A stretch of 59,296 bases of DNA from Waterburya agarophytonicola KI4 (GTDB lineage: Bacteria > Cyanobacteriota > Cyanobacteriia > Cyanobacteriales > Xenococcaceae). The notes under the pieces are model-generated. The model did no database searches. It was not told the DNA's origin and worked only from the letters and a program-made list of their open reading frames with translations. The stretch spans positions 1 to 59,296 of the forward strand of contig NZ_JADWDC010000026.1 of the NCBI RefSeq assembly GCF_020640915.1. Reading direction: 5' to 3'. Below are positions 42,178 through 51,995 of the stretch, piece by piece (position 1 is the stretch's first letter; every line of letters begins with the position of its first letter). The position numbers were made by a program, and so were the translations under genes.

Positions 42178-44835
42178 TTGGCTACATCTTTATTTAACCT
42201 TAATAACTTAAACGGTAATAATGGCTTTAGAATTCCTGGTACGACTCAAGACGATCGCTTGGGGACAAAAGTAGATCTTACGGGAGATATCAACGGAGAT
42301 GGGATTGACGATCTGATCGTTAGCTCGATCGATGGAGGAAACCCCAGCAATAGTCCCTACAGCTATCAACAGAGCGATCGCCGTGGTGAAACCTATGTTA
42401 TTTTCGGCACGAGAAATGGTTTCAACTCTAGCTTCAATTTAGCTAATCTTAATGGTAGTAATGGTTTTATCGTTAGAGGTATCGATCCAGACAATAACTT
42501 AGGTAGTGCAATTTCCCTCGGAGATGTTAACGGAGATGGAATTGACGATCTAGCCCTTGGCGCGCCCTATGGAGGGGGAAAACTCACTAGCTATGGTGAA
42601 GAATATAGTGTGGGAGACGGTAGAGCTTATATCATCTTTGGCAAGCGAGATGGGTTTACTGCTAGTATCGATTTGGCTTCTCTCAATGCTAATAATGGAT
42701 TGACCCTGGGGGGTATTGATTTTCAGGATAACTTAGGTACTTCTATTACCAGTGCAGGAGATATCAATGGTGATGGCATTGATGACTTAGCAGTTAGTGC
42801 TGCCAATGCGGGAAAAACAATTACCAATAATAATGGTTATAGCTATAGCGATCGCCGAGGTGAAGCTTTTATTGTCTTTGGCAGCAGAAACTTTAATTCT
42901 CCTCCTAATTTGGCACAACTGAATGGTAGCAATGGCTTCAAGATTGAGGGAAAAGCTGCTTATAACAATTTAAGTGATGATTTGAGTAATGCAGGAGATA
43001 TCAATGGCGATGGTATTGACGATCTGATTATTGGTACTTCCGCAGCAGGAGACGTTTTAGATAGTCCTTATGCTAATGGCGATAGTGATAGGCGGGGGGA
43101 GAGTTATGTTATTTTTGGCAGCAGAAACGGTTTTAATTCTCAGCTAAATCTCAATAGTCTCAATGGAAGTAACGGGTTTACTATTGGAGGAATTAACCCA
43201 GAAGATCGTTTGGGGAATGCGGTTAATAATGCAGGAGATATTAACGGCGATGGTATTGACGATCTGATTTTGGGTGCAAAAACAGCCAATCAAACTGGGG
43301 AATATACTGCTGAAGGAGGAGTATATGTAATTTTTGGCAAAAACAATAATTTTGCCCCTCAATTCGATCTGAGCAATCTCAATGGTAGTAACGGCTTTGC
43401 TATTCCAGGGTTAAATCTAGACGATAACTTAGGCAATGCCGTGGCTGCGGGGGATATCAATGGGGATGGTATTGACGATCTGATCTTCGGTGCTAATACC
43501 GCAGGACAAACCATACAAGGGTTTGAGGGCTATAATTATAGCGATCGCCGAGGAGAAACATATATTTTATATGGTAAGAACAAAGGTTTTGCTGCTGAAA
43601 TTAATTTGGATAGTTTAAATAGTGCAGATGGTGGCAAAATTGCTGGAGTTGGGACAGAAGATCTGTTAGGTAGTGCCATCAGTAGTGGTGGAGATATTAA
43701 TGGCGATGGTATCGATGATTTTGTGACTAGCGCGCCTGGGGTTGATATTGGAGGAGAATACACCAAAGAAGGTGAAGTATATGTTGTTTTTGGTCAAAAA
43801 GATGTAACTTTACTAGGAATTAACGGTACAAATGGACCTGACAAAATAAACGGAACTTCTAACGGCGATCTTATTTCTGGTTTGGGTGGTAACGATATTA
43901 TTAATGGTAAAGGTGGGAATGATACTCTGCGAGGAAATGAAAACGATGACTTCTTGGTAGGGGAATTTGGTGATGATGTCTTGTTTGGCGATGATGGTAG
44001 CGATCGCTTAAATGGTCAAGCTGGCAACGATACTCTCGATGGAGGAAATGGCAACGATACTCTTATGGGTGGCATCAATGATGACAGTCTTAATGGTAAT
44101 GCTGACAACGATAAGATTTATGGTCAAGCTGGCAACGATACTCTTAATGGAGGAAATGGCAACGACATTCTCAATGGAAACGACGGCTTCGATCTACTCA
44201 ATGGCAATGATGGTAACGATAGTCTCAACGGTCTAGCTGGTAGAGATACTCTCTTCGGCAATGATGGTGACGATATTCTCAGTGGAGGAAGTAGTCAAGA
44301 CTTGCTGTATGGTGGATCTGGCATGGATCGAATGAATGGAAATAACAATGCAGATGAGCTTTATGGCAACGATGGCAACGATACTCTCAATGGAGGCAAT
44401 GGCAATGATACCCTGAATGGAAATAGGGGTAACGACATTCTCAATGGTAATGAAGATAATGATGTTTTGGATGGTACAAAATTCAAAGATGAAAATTTTG
44501 GTTTGAATGAAAGAGATACTCTAATAGGGGGGACGGGTCGCGATATCTTTACTCTAGGTAATGACGGAAGGGTTTACTATGATGACAAAATTAGTGCTAG
44601 TAAGGGAATAAGTGACTTTGCTGTCATTAAAGATTTGGAGGTTGGAGAAGATACTGTTAAGTTAATGGGCAGAGTAGAGCAATACAGTCTCAATTTTTAT
44701 CGAAATGGTTCGGGTAATTTTAATGCGGAGATTGTTTATAACCCAGGTAACTATCTTTTAGGGGAGTTGATTGGGGTTTTAGAAGATGTTCCCAGCAACT
44801 TGAATATTACCGATCCAGTATTCAATATTATTTGA
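42178..44835 (+). CDS. Secreted FG-GAP (integrin-alpha-like) propeller protein with RTX repeats
   Basis: An 885-residue protein. Seven FG-GAP/integrin-like repeats of about 79-80 residues each carry a D-x-N-G-D-G-x-D-D calcium loop, the first near residue 37 and the last near 506, and end with a Y-V-I-F-G strand. This fits a seven-bladed propeller. Residues 550-785 are RTX nonapeptides (GGNGNDTLNG type), followed by a C-terminal domain that could include the type I secretion signal. It is likely exported and calcium bound, acting in adhesion or matrix structure. TTG at 42178 is preferred because GGAG at 42165-42168 lies 9 bases before it; an upstream TTG at 42163 is also in frame. Confidence 0.85.
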   Translation: MATSLFNLNNLNGNNGFRIPGTTQDDRLGTKVDLTGDINGDGIDDLIVSSIDGGNPSNSPYSYQQSDRRGETYVIFGTRNGFNSSFNLANLNGSNGFIVRGIDPDNNLGSAISLGDVNGDGIDDLALGAPYGGGKLTSYGEEYSVGDGRAYIIFGKRDGFTASIDLASLNANNGLTLGGIDFQDNLGTSITSAGDINGDGIDDLAVSAANAGKTITNNNGYSYSDRRGEAFIVFGSRNFNSPPNLAQLNGSNGFKIEGKAAYNNLSDDLSNAGDINGDGIDDLIIGTSAAGDVLDSPYANGDSDRRGESYVIFGSRNGFNSQLNLNSLNGSNGFTIGGINPEDRLGNAVNNAGDINGDGIDDLILGAKTANQTGEYTAEGGVYVIFGKNNNFAPQFDLSNLNGSNGFAIPGLNLDDNLGNAVAAGDINGDGIDDLIFGANTAGQTIQGFEGYNYSDRRGETYILYGKNKGFAAEINLDSLNSADGGKIAGVGTEDLLGSAISSGGDINGDGIDDFVTSAPGVDIGGEYTKEGEVYVVFGQKDVTLLGINGTNGPDKINGTSNGDLISGLGGNDIINGKGGNDTLRGNENDDFLVGEFGDDVLFGDDGSDRLNGQAGNDTLDGGNGNDTLMGGINDDSLNGNADNDKIYGQAGNDTLNGGNGNDILNGNDGFDLLNGNDGNDSLNGLAGRDTLFGNDGDDILSGGSSQDLLYGGSGMDRMNGNNNADELYGNDGNDTLNGGNGNDTLNGNRGNDILNGNEDNDVLDGTKFKDENFGLNERDTLIGGTGRDIFTLGNDGRVYYDDKISASKGISDFAVIKDLEVGEDTVKLMGRVEQYSLNFYRNGSGNFNAEIVYNPGNYLLGELIGVLEDVPSNLNITDPVFNII

Positions 44836-44849
44836 TAATAAAAGCCTTT

Positions 44850-44887
44850 AAGCCGTTAGCGATCGCATTTTTGAGAGCTAACGGCTT
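44850..44887. terminator. Hairpin shared by two convergent genes
   Basis: AAGCCGTTAGC (44850-44860) pairs with GCTAACGGCTT (44877-44887), an 11-bp stem with a 16-base loop containing most of a HIP1 octamer. It starts 14 bp after the FG-GAP/RTX stop codon and overlaps the last codons of the convergent SDR gene. The T-tracts after it are weak (TTTGG on plus, AAAGGCTTTTA on minus). Confidence 0.45.
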
Positions 44888-45671
44888 TGGTTGCGATCGC
44901 ATCAACCAATTTTGGTGCGAATAACTTCAACCACAGACCTAATTTTCCCTTGAGAGTCATGACTAACTCTCGTTTGCGTTGCTGCATTGCTTTCAGAATT
45001 AAATCCGCACATAACTCAACCGACATAGCTGTTTTCTGCTCGTTATTCAACGTAGTACTAATAGGCTTGCCATCTCCTCCGATAACGTTATTCTGACGAA
45101 TCTCTGTGGCAACAAAGCCAGGAGAAACAACCAAAACATCAACCCCCGCATCCTGTAATTCAATCCGTAAAGAATCACAAAAACCTTGTAAAGCGTGTTT
45201 GCTAGCTGCATACCCACTACGAGTCGGAACGCCAGTTTTGCCCGTCAGAGAAGAAATAGCCACCAGTAAACCAGCGGATTTTTTGAGATGGGGTAAGGCA
45301 TAGTGAGTACAATAAACCGCACCGAGATAATTGACCTGCATTATCTTGTTAAACAGAGTCAAATCTTCAATCTCATCGAATCTCGTCCACATGCTCATTC
45401 CTGCATTATTAACCAGACAATCGATCGCGCCAAAAGCAGTCAAACTTGCCTTGATTAATTTTTGACAAGCTTGTGGATCGATAATATCAGTCGGTACAAC
45501 AATTGGTTTACCTCCCGCTTTAAGACATTTTTGGGCAGTTATGTTTAAATCAGCCTCATTTCTCGCAGCTAATACTAAATTAGCTTTTTCTTGTGCCAAT
45601 TTTATAGCTAATGCTCGACCAATACCCCTAGATGCTCCAGTAATGATAATTGTTTTATTGGCAAATTTCAT
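44856..45671 (-). CDS. Short-chain dehydrogenase/reductase (SDR)
   Basis: A 271-residue classical SDR. The nucleotide site is TGASRGIGRALA near residue 11. The NNAG motif is intact, and the catalytic motif Y-A-A-S-K follows an upstream serine (AISSLTGKTG). The acid after strand 2 is replaced by R-N in AARNEADL, which favours NADP(H). Substrate unknown. It is transcribed after the radical SAM protein (8-bp gap) and converges with the FG-GAP/RTX gene. Confidence 0.9.
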   Translation of the reverse strand: MKFANKTIIITGASRGIGRALAIKLAQEKANLVLAARNEADLNITAQKCLKAGGKPIVVPTDIIDPQACQKLIKASLTAFGAIDCLVNNAGMSMWTRFDEIEDLTLFNKIMQVNYLGAVYCTHYALPHLKKSAGLLVAISSLTGKTGVPTRSGYAASKHALQGFCDSLRIELQDAGVDVLVVSPGFVATEIRQNNVIGGDGKPISTTLNNEQKTAMSVELCADLILKAMQQRKRELVMTLKGKLGLWLKLFAPKLVDAIATKAVSSQKCDR

Positions 45672-45679
45672 CCTAATTA

Positions 45680-48280
45680 TTAATTCAAAATCAATTGCTG
45701 GCGATGCACGTTGAGTAATTGCACCTCAACTTTAGCGACTTGTTCCAACATATAAATCAAATTATCGGGAGATAAATTAGTACCATCATTGCGACAACTA
45801 CCAGTAAAACAAATTTCGGCTCGATCGCCAGTTTCCGATTGCAATGTTAGAGAGAAAAGGCGATCTCGTAAGTTAATCTGCTTTTTGTTACCCGATTTCG
45901 TAAATTTCTCCCAAATAATTTCCTGACTATTATTAATCCCATCAAGCCACTGTTGCCATTGGGGATTTTCAGCCTGTACTGTAATTAAATACTCAGCTTT
46001 ATCCATGATGCGACTGGCATTAAGGGATTTAAGATCTACTTCTTCAATCTTATAAATAGGGATATTTACGGGTAGTTGTTCGGCTAATCTGGTACGGAAT
46101 TGTTCGGGATCTATTTCTTCGGTTAATTCAAAATCAACTATTTCACCGTTGCTAGTAATACCCAAAGATAAAGCGTTGGCAATGGAAATTTTAGGGCCAG
46201 GATGGTATCCTCCAGTAAAGGATATAGGTAAGGCTGCGCGACGAATAGCGCGATCGAAGAGACGAACCAAATCTAGATGACTAATTAGCCCCATTTCATC
46301 TATTTTACCAAACCACATTCTCAGTTTTTGAGCTTTCTCTTGGTTGGGTTTAAAGTGTCCCGCAAACTTAGGGATTTCTGGTGCTTCAACTACAATATTG
46401 TGTCCGAAATCCGTACCGCAGACACCACAATGGGAACAACCCTCAAAAGCACAGTCGGGTACGGTAGCAGCATCTAAAGCCCTTTGCAAGTCATCTTTGA
46501 GCCATTGTTTATCAATACCCGTATTCAAATGATCCCAAGGTAAGGGCGCATTTAAACTATCACTTAATTCACTTAATTCTTCTCCTTGTTCTTTATTCCC
46601 TGTTTCTTTCTCCTTAAATATATTCCACTCGCCATTTTCTACCAGACGATATTTCCAAGTCAGATCAGCTTCGGCGATCGCTTGTTCCCATGCGCCATAA
46701 GCTTTTTCTAAGTTTTCCCACCAGGAATCCATTCCTGCCCCCAATTCCCAAGCTCGTTTTACCACAGGGGCTAAACGGCGATCGCCTCTTCCGACAAAGT
46801 CTTCCATTGCCGAGATGCGGACATCGGTATAGTTGATTTTAACTCCTTTGATACGGCGAAATTCTTCTTTGAGTAATTCTTGTTTGCGGAGAAACTCGCT
46901 AGTAGATACGGAATGCCATTGGAAGGGTGTATGGGGCTTAGGGGTGAAGTTGGAAATGGTAATATTAAAGTTGAGACGTTTTTTACTTAACTGAGTACAT
47001 TCGCGACGCAACCATCTAACTGTCTCGGCGATACCTGCTACATCGACATCAGTTTCCCCTGGCAAACCAATCATAAAGTAAAGTTTAACCTTACTCCAAC
47101 CACGAGCGACGGCAGTTTGAATACCACGCAATAACTCCTCGTTAGTCAGCCCTTTATTGATTACATCCCGCATTCTTTGCGTACCAGCCTCAGGGGCGAA
47201 GGTTAAACCAGATTTGCGCAAACCACCAATAATATCGGCGATGTTGTCATCAAAACGATCTACCCGTTGACTGGGAAGAGATAAAGAAATATTTTCTTCT
47301 TGGAGGCGGTTTTTAATTTCCATTCCCACCGCAGGAAGGGCTAAATAATCCGAACAACTCAGGGATAGTAAAGAAAATTCGTTATAACCAGTAGCCCGCA
47401 TTCCTTTTTCGATCGCATCCACCACTTTTTCGGGTTCGACATCCGTTGCAGGGCGAGTTAGCATCCCTGGCTGACAGAAACGACATCCCCTCGTGCAGCC
47501 TCTTCTAATTTCTACTGTAAGGCGATCGTGTACTGTTTCGACAAAAGGTACTAAGCCAATGGAATAGGCAGGGATGGGAGTAGCAACTCGGCGCAATACT
47601 CGCTTTGGTACATCAGGATTATTGGGATGAACCGAGCCATCTGCTGCCATATCATAGAATCTAGGCACGTATACCCCAGGAACTTGAGCCAAATCTAGCA
47701 ATAACTCTGCTTTACTTAGCCCTGCTGCTTTTCCTTCTTTAAGAATAAGACCAATTTCGGGTAACAATTCCTCACCGTCGCCCAATGCAATAAAATCAAA
47801 GAAGTCTGCATAGGGTTCGGGGTTAGACGTAGCAGTTTGTCCCCCTGCAAAAATTAAAGGATAGTCTCCCTCATCTCTTTCTTTCCAGGTTAAAGGAATA
47901 TTTGCCAAACTAAGCATTTCTAGAATGTTAGTCGCCCCCAACTCATAACTGAGACTGAAACCTAGAATATCAAAATCTTGTAACGGGCGTTTTGATTCTA
48001 AAGCAAATAAGGGCGTGTTAGTTTCTCGCAACTTGGTTGATAGATCTGCTGCGGGGAGATAAGTGCGATCGCATAACTGTTGCGGTTGAGCATTAATTAT
48101 ATTGTAAAGAATAATATGACCTAAATTAGATGCCCCTACTTCATATACTTCAGGATAAGTCAGCACCCATCGTACTTCCGCTTCTGTCCAAGGTTTATGT
48201 ACCGCACCAAGCTCATTGCCTAGATATCTAGCTGGCTTCAGTATATTGGCATCAATAGGGTTATCAAAAGTAGCGGTCAA
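45680..48280 (-). CDS. Radical SAM protein fused to a DUF2344 domain
   Basis: An 866-residue protein. The first 230 residues resemble the B12-binding-like N-terminus of this radical SAM family. The 4Fe-4S motif CTRGCRFC lies near residue 265. A cysteine-rich linker, CAFEGCSHCGVCG, lies near residue 620. The last 220 residues, starting RMWFGKIDEMGLISHLDLVRLFDRA, match DUF2344. In other bacteria these are separate genes; cyanobacteria carry the fused form. Its reaction is not known; it may act on tRNA or protein. It starts 8 bp upstream of the SDR gene on the same strand. Confidence 0.9.
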   Translation of the reverse strand: MTATFDNPIDANILKPARYLGNELGAVHKPWTEAEVRWVLTYPEVYEVGASNLGHIILYNIINAQPQQLCDRTYLPAADLSTKLRETNTPLFALESKRPLQDFDILGFSLSYELGATNILEMLSLANIPLTWKERDEGDYPLIFAGGQTATSNPEPYADFFDFIALGDGEELLPEIGLILKEGKAAGLSKAELLLDLAQVPGVYVPRFYDMAADGSVHPNNPDVPKRVLRRVATPIPAYSIGLVPFVETVHDRLTVEIRRGCTRGCRFCQPGMLTRPATDVEPEKVVDAIEKGMRATGYNEFSLLSLSCSDYLALPAVGMEIKNRLQEENISLSLPSQRVDRFDDNIADIIGGLRKSGLTFAPEAGTQRMRDVINKGLTNEELLRGIQTAVARGWSKVKLYFMIGLPGETDVDVAGIAETVRWLRRECTQLSKKRLNFNITISNFTPKPHTPFQWHSVSTSEFLRKQELLKEEFRRIKGVKINYTDVRISAMEDFVGRGDRRLAPVVKRAWELGAGMDSWWENLEKAYGAWEQAIAEADLTWKYRLVENGEWNIFKEKETGNKEQGEELSELSDSLNAPLPWDHLNTGIDKQWLKDDLQRALDAATVPDCAFEGCSHCGVCGTDFGHNIVVEAPEIPKFAGHFKPNQEKAQKLRMWFGKIDEMGLISHLDLVRLFDRAIRRAALPISFTGGYHPGPKISIANALSLGITSNGEIVDFELTEEIDPEQFRTRLAEQLPVNIPIYKIEEVDLKSLNASRIMDKAEYLITVQAENPQWQQWLDGINNSQEIIWEKFTKSGNKKQINLRDRLFSLTLQSETGDRAEICFTGSCRNDGTNLSPDNLIYMLEQVAKVEVQLLNVHRQQLILN

Positions 48281-48444
48281 AACGTATATCTCCTTTAGGG
48301 GGCAATCATCTCAATTTTATTACTATATCGAATCTCCATAGATAATAGTTGGATGATACTAAGTAAGTCGAAGTGGTCGATGATTTTAAAGATCGAGACA
48401 AAAAAATCATCAACTTTTTGTTTTTGCTAATTTTATGACACGCT

Positions 48445-48930
48445 TTATATCGATAAACCTAATTTCAAGCCAAAGACGGCATGAACTACCATAATAATCA
48501 ATGCAGCACTACCAACATAAGCATGAATTGTTCTGGCAGTTTCTTTGTTGCCAATAAACCCAGTAGCTGCAATTAGAGCATTAATAGTTAACAAAGAAAT
48601 TACTATGGTACCTGTAAAAAAGTGAGGACTTTCTAAGATAGGTTGTTCTTGCATGACTAAAGACAAAACACCCCCAGTATAGCCAGACAACAAAAATATA
48701 TACATTAATGGTGCGATCTTACGGTGATCTGCTTTATTTTTGATTGCTACTTCAGTATTAGTTACAGCCAATGTTCGACCCCGCCATCCAGCTAATGCAA
48801 CTGCAACACCCATGACAAAAGCCACAATAGCCATCATCAAAGGATGTCCCCAATGTATTATGGGTTCTGGCGTTCCGAGACTATTAAACCAGTCTGCGAT
48901 CGGCTGTATTGATGTTCTCAAGTTACTCAT
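48445..48930 (-). CDS. DUF4079 family membrane protein
   Basis: A 161-residue protein with about four hydrophobic helices (near residues 28-46, 73-92, 101-122 and 135-158). Histidines WGHPLMMAI (about residue 25), HKG-type HRKIAPLMYI and HAVFGLKLG at the end suggest heme-binding positions, as is proposed for similar cyanobacterial four-helix proteins. I match it to DUF4079 by its layout and Y-T-G-G-V-L segment. No function is established. Confidence 0.8.
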   Translation of the reverse strand: MSNLRTSIQPIADWFNSLGTPEPIIHWGHPLMMAIVAFVMGVAVALAGWRGRTLAVTNTEVAIKNKADHRKIAPLMYIFLLSGYTGGVLSLVMQEQPILESPHFFTGTIVISLLTINALIAATGFIGNKETARTIHAYVGSAALIIMVVHAVFGLKLGLSI

Positions 48931-49165
48931 TGTGATCTTTTATTCACTCTGTCTTAATTAAACTTTACAAGTCTATTTATAACTATACACACTTAGTAGT
49001 TAGGATTTGCATTGACTTAAAAAGAAGATTGGCTAGAGTTATAAAGTATGACTTTGTAATTTATCTTAGTCCCACAATAAGACACCAAAAACAATCAAAT
49101 ATTGTGAGCAAAATATGGTCGTGCATATTCACTTTATTGCTTTCATCTCTGAAATATAGATAATC

Positions 49166-50053
49166 ATGAAAGATAGGCAATCTAGCAAAAAGCCACTCGG
49201 ACAAATTTTAATTGAAGCAGGAATAATATCCATTAGCCAAATTGAAATTGCTCTTCAAGAGCAGAAATATAACGATTTAAGAATTGGCGAAATAATCGTC
49301 TTACATGGTTGGACAAAACAAGAAACAGTAGACTTTTTTGCGGAACGATGGTCAAAATTAAGCCAAGAAGAAAAAAAGCCTTTGGCATATTATTTTCAAG
49401 AAGCTGGATTGCTAGACATGAAACAGATCAATGCTATCTTAAGATTGCAAAAACTCAAACAAAATAAGGTACGTTTTCATCGTTTGGCAGTCGAACAAGG
49501 ATATCTCAAACAAATAACAGTAGATTGCTTTGTTGCTCATATTTTAAATACTAGAGACTCCAATACCATAGCCCTGGCAAAGATTTATGAAATACTGGAA
49601 AGCTATACCCAAGGAGAAAAAGACTTTCAAGGAATTGAGCTTTGCAAAGCACCTCTGATGGGAGTTAGTTTCCAAGGCATTAAATTAGATCGAGCAAATT
49701 TAACCAAAGCTGACTTAACTCGCGCAGATCTCAGTCATTCTAGTTTTGTCGAAGCAAATTTAGATCGAGCAAATCTAACCAAAGCAATCTTCACAGGAGT
49801 CGACTTTTCTAAATCTAAATTGACTGGAGCGAATTTTCGCGACGCTCGTCTAGAAAAAACCAACTTTCAATCAGCAGTCTTGGAGGGTGTAGATTTTAGA
49901 GGAGCCTATCTAGCAAAAGCGAATTTTGCAGGAGCAAATTTGAAGAAAGCTATGTTACCTTTGCATTATACTTACGAAGTATATTACGACCGCGACACTT
50001 TTTTTGACAGTGATTTCGATCCTAAATTTATGGGTTGGAAGATAATGAAATAA
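49166..50053 (+). CDS. Pentapeptide-repeat protein with two MshEN-like N-terminal modules
   Basis: A 295-residue protein. The first 130 residues contain two copies of a helical module: PLGQILIEAGIISISQIEIALQ with LRIGEIIVLHGW, then PLAYYFQEAGLLDMKQINAILR with FHRLAVEQGYL. The L-G-x-x-L-x-x-x-G and L-x-x-A-L-x-x-Q spacing resembles the MshEN/GspE-N modules of type II secretion and pilus ATPases, some of which bind c-di-GMP. The rest is a right-handed helix of about 22 pentapeptides of the A(D/N)LxxA type. Function unknown; it may be a signalling scaffold. Confidence 0.75.
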   Translation: MKDRQSSKKPLGQILIEAGIISISQIEIALQEQKYNDLRIGEIIVLHGWTKQETVDFFAERWSKLSQEEKKPLAYYFQEAGLLDMKQINAILRLQKLKQNKVRFHRLAVEQGYLKQITVDCFVAHILNTRDSNTIALAKIYEILESYTQGEKDFQGIELCKAPLMGVSFQGIKLDRANLTKADLTRADLSHSSFVEANLDRANLTKAIFTGVDFSKSKLTGANFRDARLEKTNFQSAVLEGVDFRGAYLAKANFAGANLKKAMLPLHYTYEVYYDRDTFFDSDFDPKFMGWKIMK

Positions 50054-50065
50054 TCAAAAATAGTT

Positions 50066-51508
50066 TTATAGTCGATATTGTTTTTGAAGTTGTAATAACT
50101 TGTTGGTAGCTTCTGAAGCATTATCGGCTAACTCGGCAAAAGTGAGAAATCTGATTAATTCTTTACGTAAGAGATTTCTTTCTACTTGCCAAGTTTCCCG
50201 ATCTAAGTTTGGGGGAATGACTATCATGTCATATAGAGTTGCTCGCTTTTTATCTGGATGGGGGCGTAAGATTCTACCGCGACGTTGGATAAACTGACGG
50301 GGGTTGCTCGTACTAGCTAGAATAATGGCGGTTTTAATGGCAGGGATATCTATTCCTTCATCTAGGCAGCGAATAGCAACTAAACCCTGCAATTCTCCAG
50401 ATTCAAATTGACGGCGTAGATTTTCTCTTATCTCTGTGGGCGTATCGGTGGTATAGGAATTGACGCGATAGCCTAATTCTTGTCCCAGAAGACGAGTTAC
50501 TCCATCTATCTGACGTACATTACGATCTCGATCTAAATATCCATCGCCACAGTAGAAAATAGTGTGGGTGCTATCTAGTCGGGATAGCATTAATTCTTTG
50601 AGGCTGTTTAACTTATTGGCTGCACTCGCAACCAGACGCGATCGCTTTGCTAGCAAAGATGTTAGATTGTCATGACGATCAAAGCTATTATTTTTGCTTA
50701 AAACCCAGCCAATTTGTTTGGTCAACTTGGCATAAATTAACGCTTCACCAGCAGTCAACTCAACAAATAGGGGATAATATAAATAACGGACTAATGCACC
50801 CTGGGCGATCGCATCTTTCAAGGTAAATTCTGGTTTAATAATCGCACCAAAATAATTTATTAAAGCTTCCGTACCCATTTCATCGTATTGTCTTTCGGGA
50901 GTAGCAGATAAAGCTAGGCGCAAGCCGATTTTGCGAGGTAAACTAGATTCTAAACGGCTCGATCCTAAGTTATGAGCTTCATCACCCACAATCAAAGTTT
51001 TAGCAGGAAAATATTTAAGCTGAGATTGAAACCCCTGACTCATTAAGGTAGAGTTGGTCGTAATAATTGTTATAAAAGACCGAGGTTGGGTATTTAAGTT
51101 ATATAGTTGAGTTGATAGTTCTCCTTGCCAATTGTCTGCTCGATTCATAGCGAGAATCGGTTGGAGACTGAACTTCTGACACTCTCTCGACCATTGATTG
51201 ACCAAATGGCGGTAGGGACAAACTATTAACAGTACCTGCAAACCAATTTGTTGATATAATTCTGTGGCGATCGCCAGGGCAATGATAGTTTTCCCGCTAC
51301 CCGTTGCCATTTTTAATGTTCCCCTTCCCTGATTATCTAACCAATTAGCCACCGCTTGATGTTGATATTTGCGGAGATTTAAGTTACGGGGAAAACAGGG
51401 AATTCCTAAATTACTAGATTGATAACCGAAGGATTTTTCTTTTAAACGATTGTTGAGATACTTATATCGATATAAGACAGCTAAATTATGCCAATCTAAG
51501 TAATCCAC
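50066..51508 (-). CDS. DEAD/DEAH-type SF2 helicase (SSL2/type III restriction-like)
   Basis: A 480-residue SF2 helicase. Motifs in order: Q-like KYQHQAVANW, motif I MATGSGKTI, Ia YRHLVNQW, motif II GDEAHNLG, III LSATPERQ, IV near FYCGDGY, V LVAIRCLDEGIDIP, and VI QFIQRRGRILRP. This is the pattern of the ERCC3/SSL2-like and restriction-helicase branch. Substrate unknown. There is no accompanying nuclease or methylase gene, so a stand-alone nucleic-acid repair or processing role is more likely than a restriction system. The stop lies 12 bp from that of the convergent pentapeptide gene. Confidence 0.85.
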   Translation of the reverse strand: MDYLDWHNLAVLYRYKYLNNRLKEKSFGYQSSNLGIPCFPRNLNLRKYQHQAVANWLDNQGRGTLKMATGSGKTIIALAIATELYQQIGLQVLLIVCPYRHLVNQWSRECQKFSLQPILAMNRADNWQGELSTQLYNLNTQPRSFITIITTNSTLMSQGFQSQLKYFPAKTLIVGDEAHNLGSSRLESSLPRKIGLRLALSATPERQYDEMGTEALINYFGAIIKPEFTLKDAIAQGALVRYLYYPLFVELTAGEALIYAKLTKQIGWVLSKNNSFDRHDNLTSLLAKRSRLVASAANKLNSLKELMLSRLDSTHTIFYCGDGYLDRDRNVRQIDGVTRLLGQELGYRVNSYTTDTPTEIRENLRRQFESGELQGLVAIRCLDEGIDIPAIKTAIILASTSNPRQFIQRRGRILRPHPDKKRATLYDMIVIPPNLDRETWQVERNLLRKELIRFLTFAELADNASEATNKLLQLQKQYRL

Positions 51509-51632
51509 TAATTATCTTGCTTGTCAACAATACTTTTTTATTTGTTATCAATTTATAGAGAAGCCCAGGGTTTCTCAGGGAAACTAATTTTTTGTTCTAT
51601 TTCCATATTTTAATTGGACTTCTCTTATCTCT

Positions 51633-51803
51633 CTACTTAGTCGATCTAGCAGAAAGTTCTTCTAAAAGTTGTTTTTGGTCTTTGAGAGCAGTTAATTTTT
51701 GCAGTAGCATATCCACTTCTGCTTCTAAATGCAGGTACTTAACCTGCTGATTTGTTTGATAGTACTTTGTTTTCAGTGTTTGATTGGATAACAGGGTTGC
51801 CAT
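51633..51803 (-). CDS. 56-residue coiled-coil-like small protein
   Basis: A small open frame from ATG at 51803 to TAG at 51635-51633. The N-terminal part is polar (MATLLSNQTLKTKYYQ) and the second half is an amphipathic helix with leucines at heptad spacing (LEAEVDMLLQKLTALKDQK, then LLEELS). It lies in a 487-bp gap between the helicase and gshA, is on the helicase strand, and has no obvious ribosome binding site. The heptad pattern supports a real coiled-coil peptide. Family unknown. Confidence 0.5.
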   Translation of the reverse strand: MATLLSNQTLKTKYYQTNQQVKYLHLEAEVDMLLQKLTALKDQKQLLEELSARSTK

Positions 51804-51995
51804 AAATAAATTTTTATTAATTTGATTTGATTGTATCAGTTTGCGATTTTAACCCACATAAAACTATTTTGGTAAATTATAATCTTTAGATTTGCTAACA
51901 ACTGCGATCGATTACACTAATAACCGTATAACCTGTCCCGAATAGCGAATAGGTTATATCCCGATATATATCTGTAGCTCAACCAACGAGAAAAT

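Noticed and set aside
50066-51508. Restriction-modification or defence system around the SF2 helicase
   Set aside because: No methylase, nuclease or other defence gene adjoins it. The neighbours are a pentapeptide protein, a small ORF and gshA.
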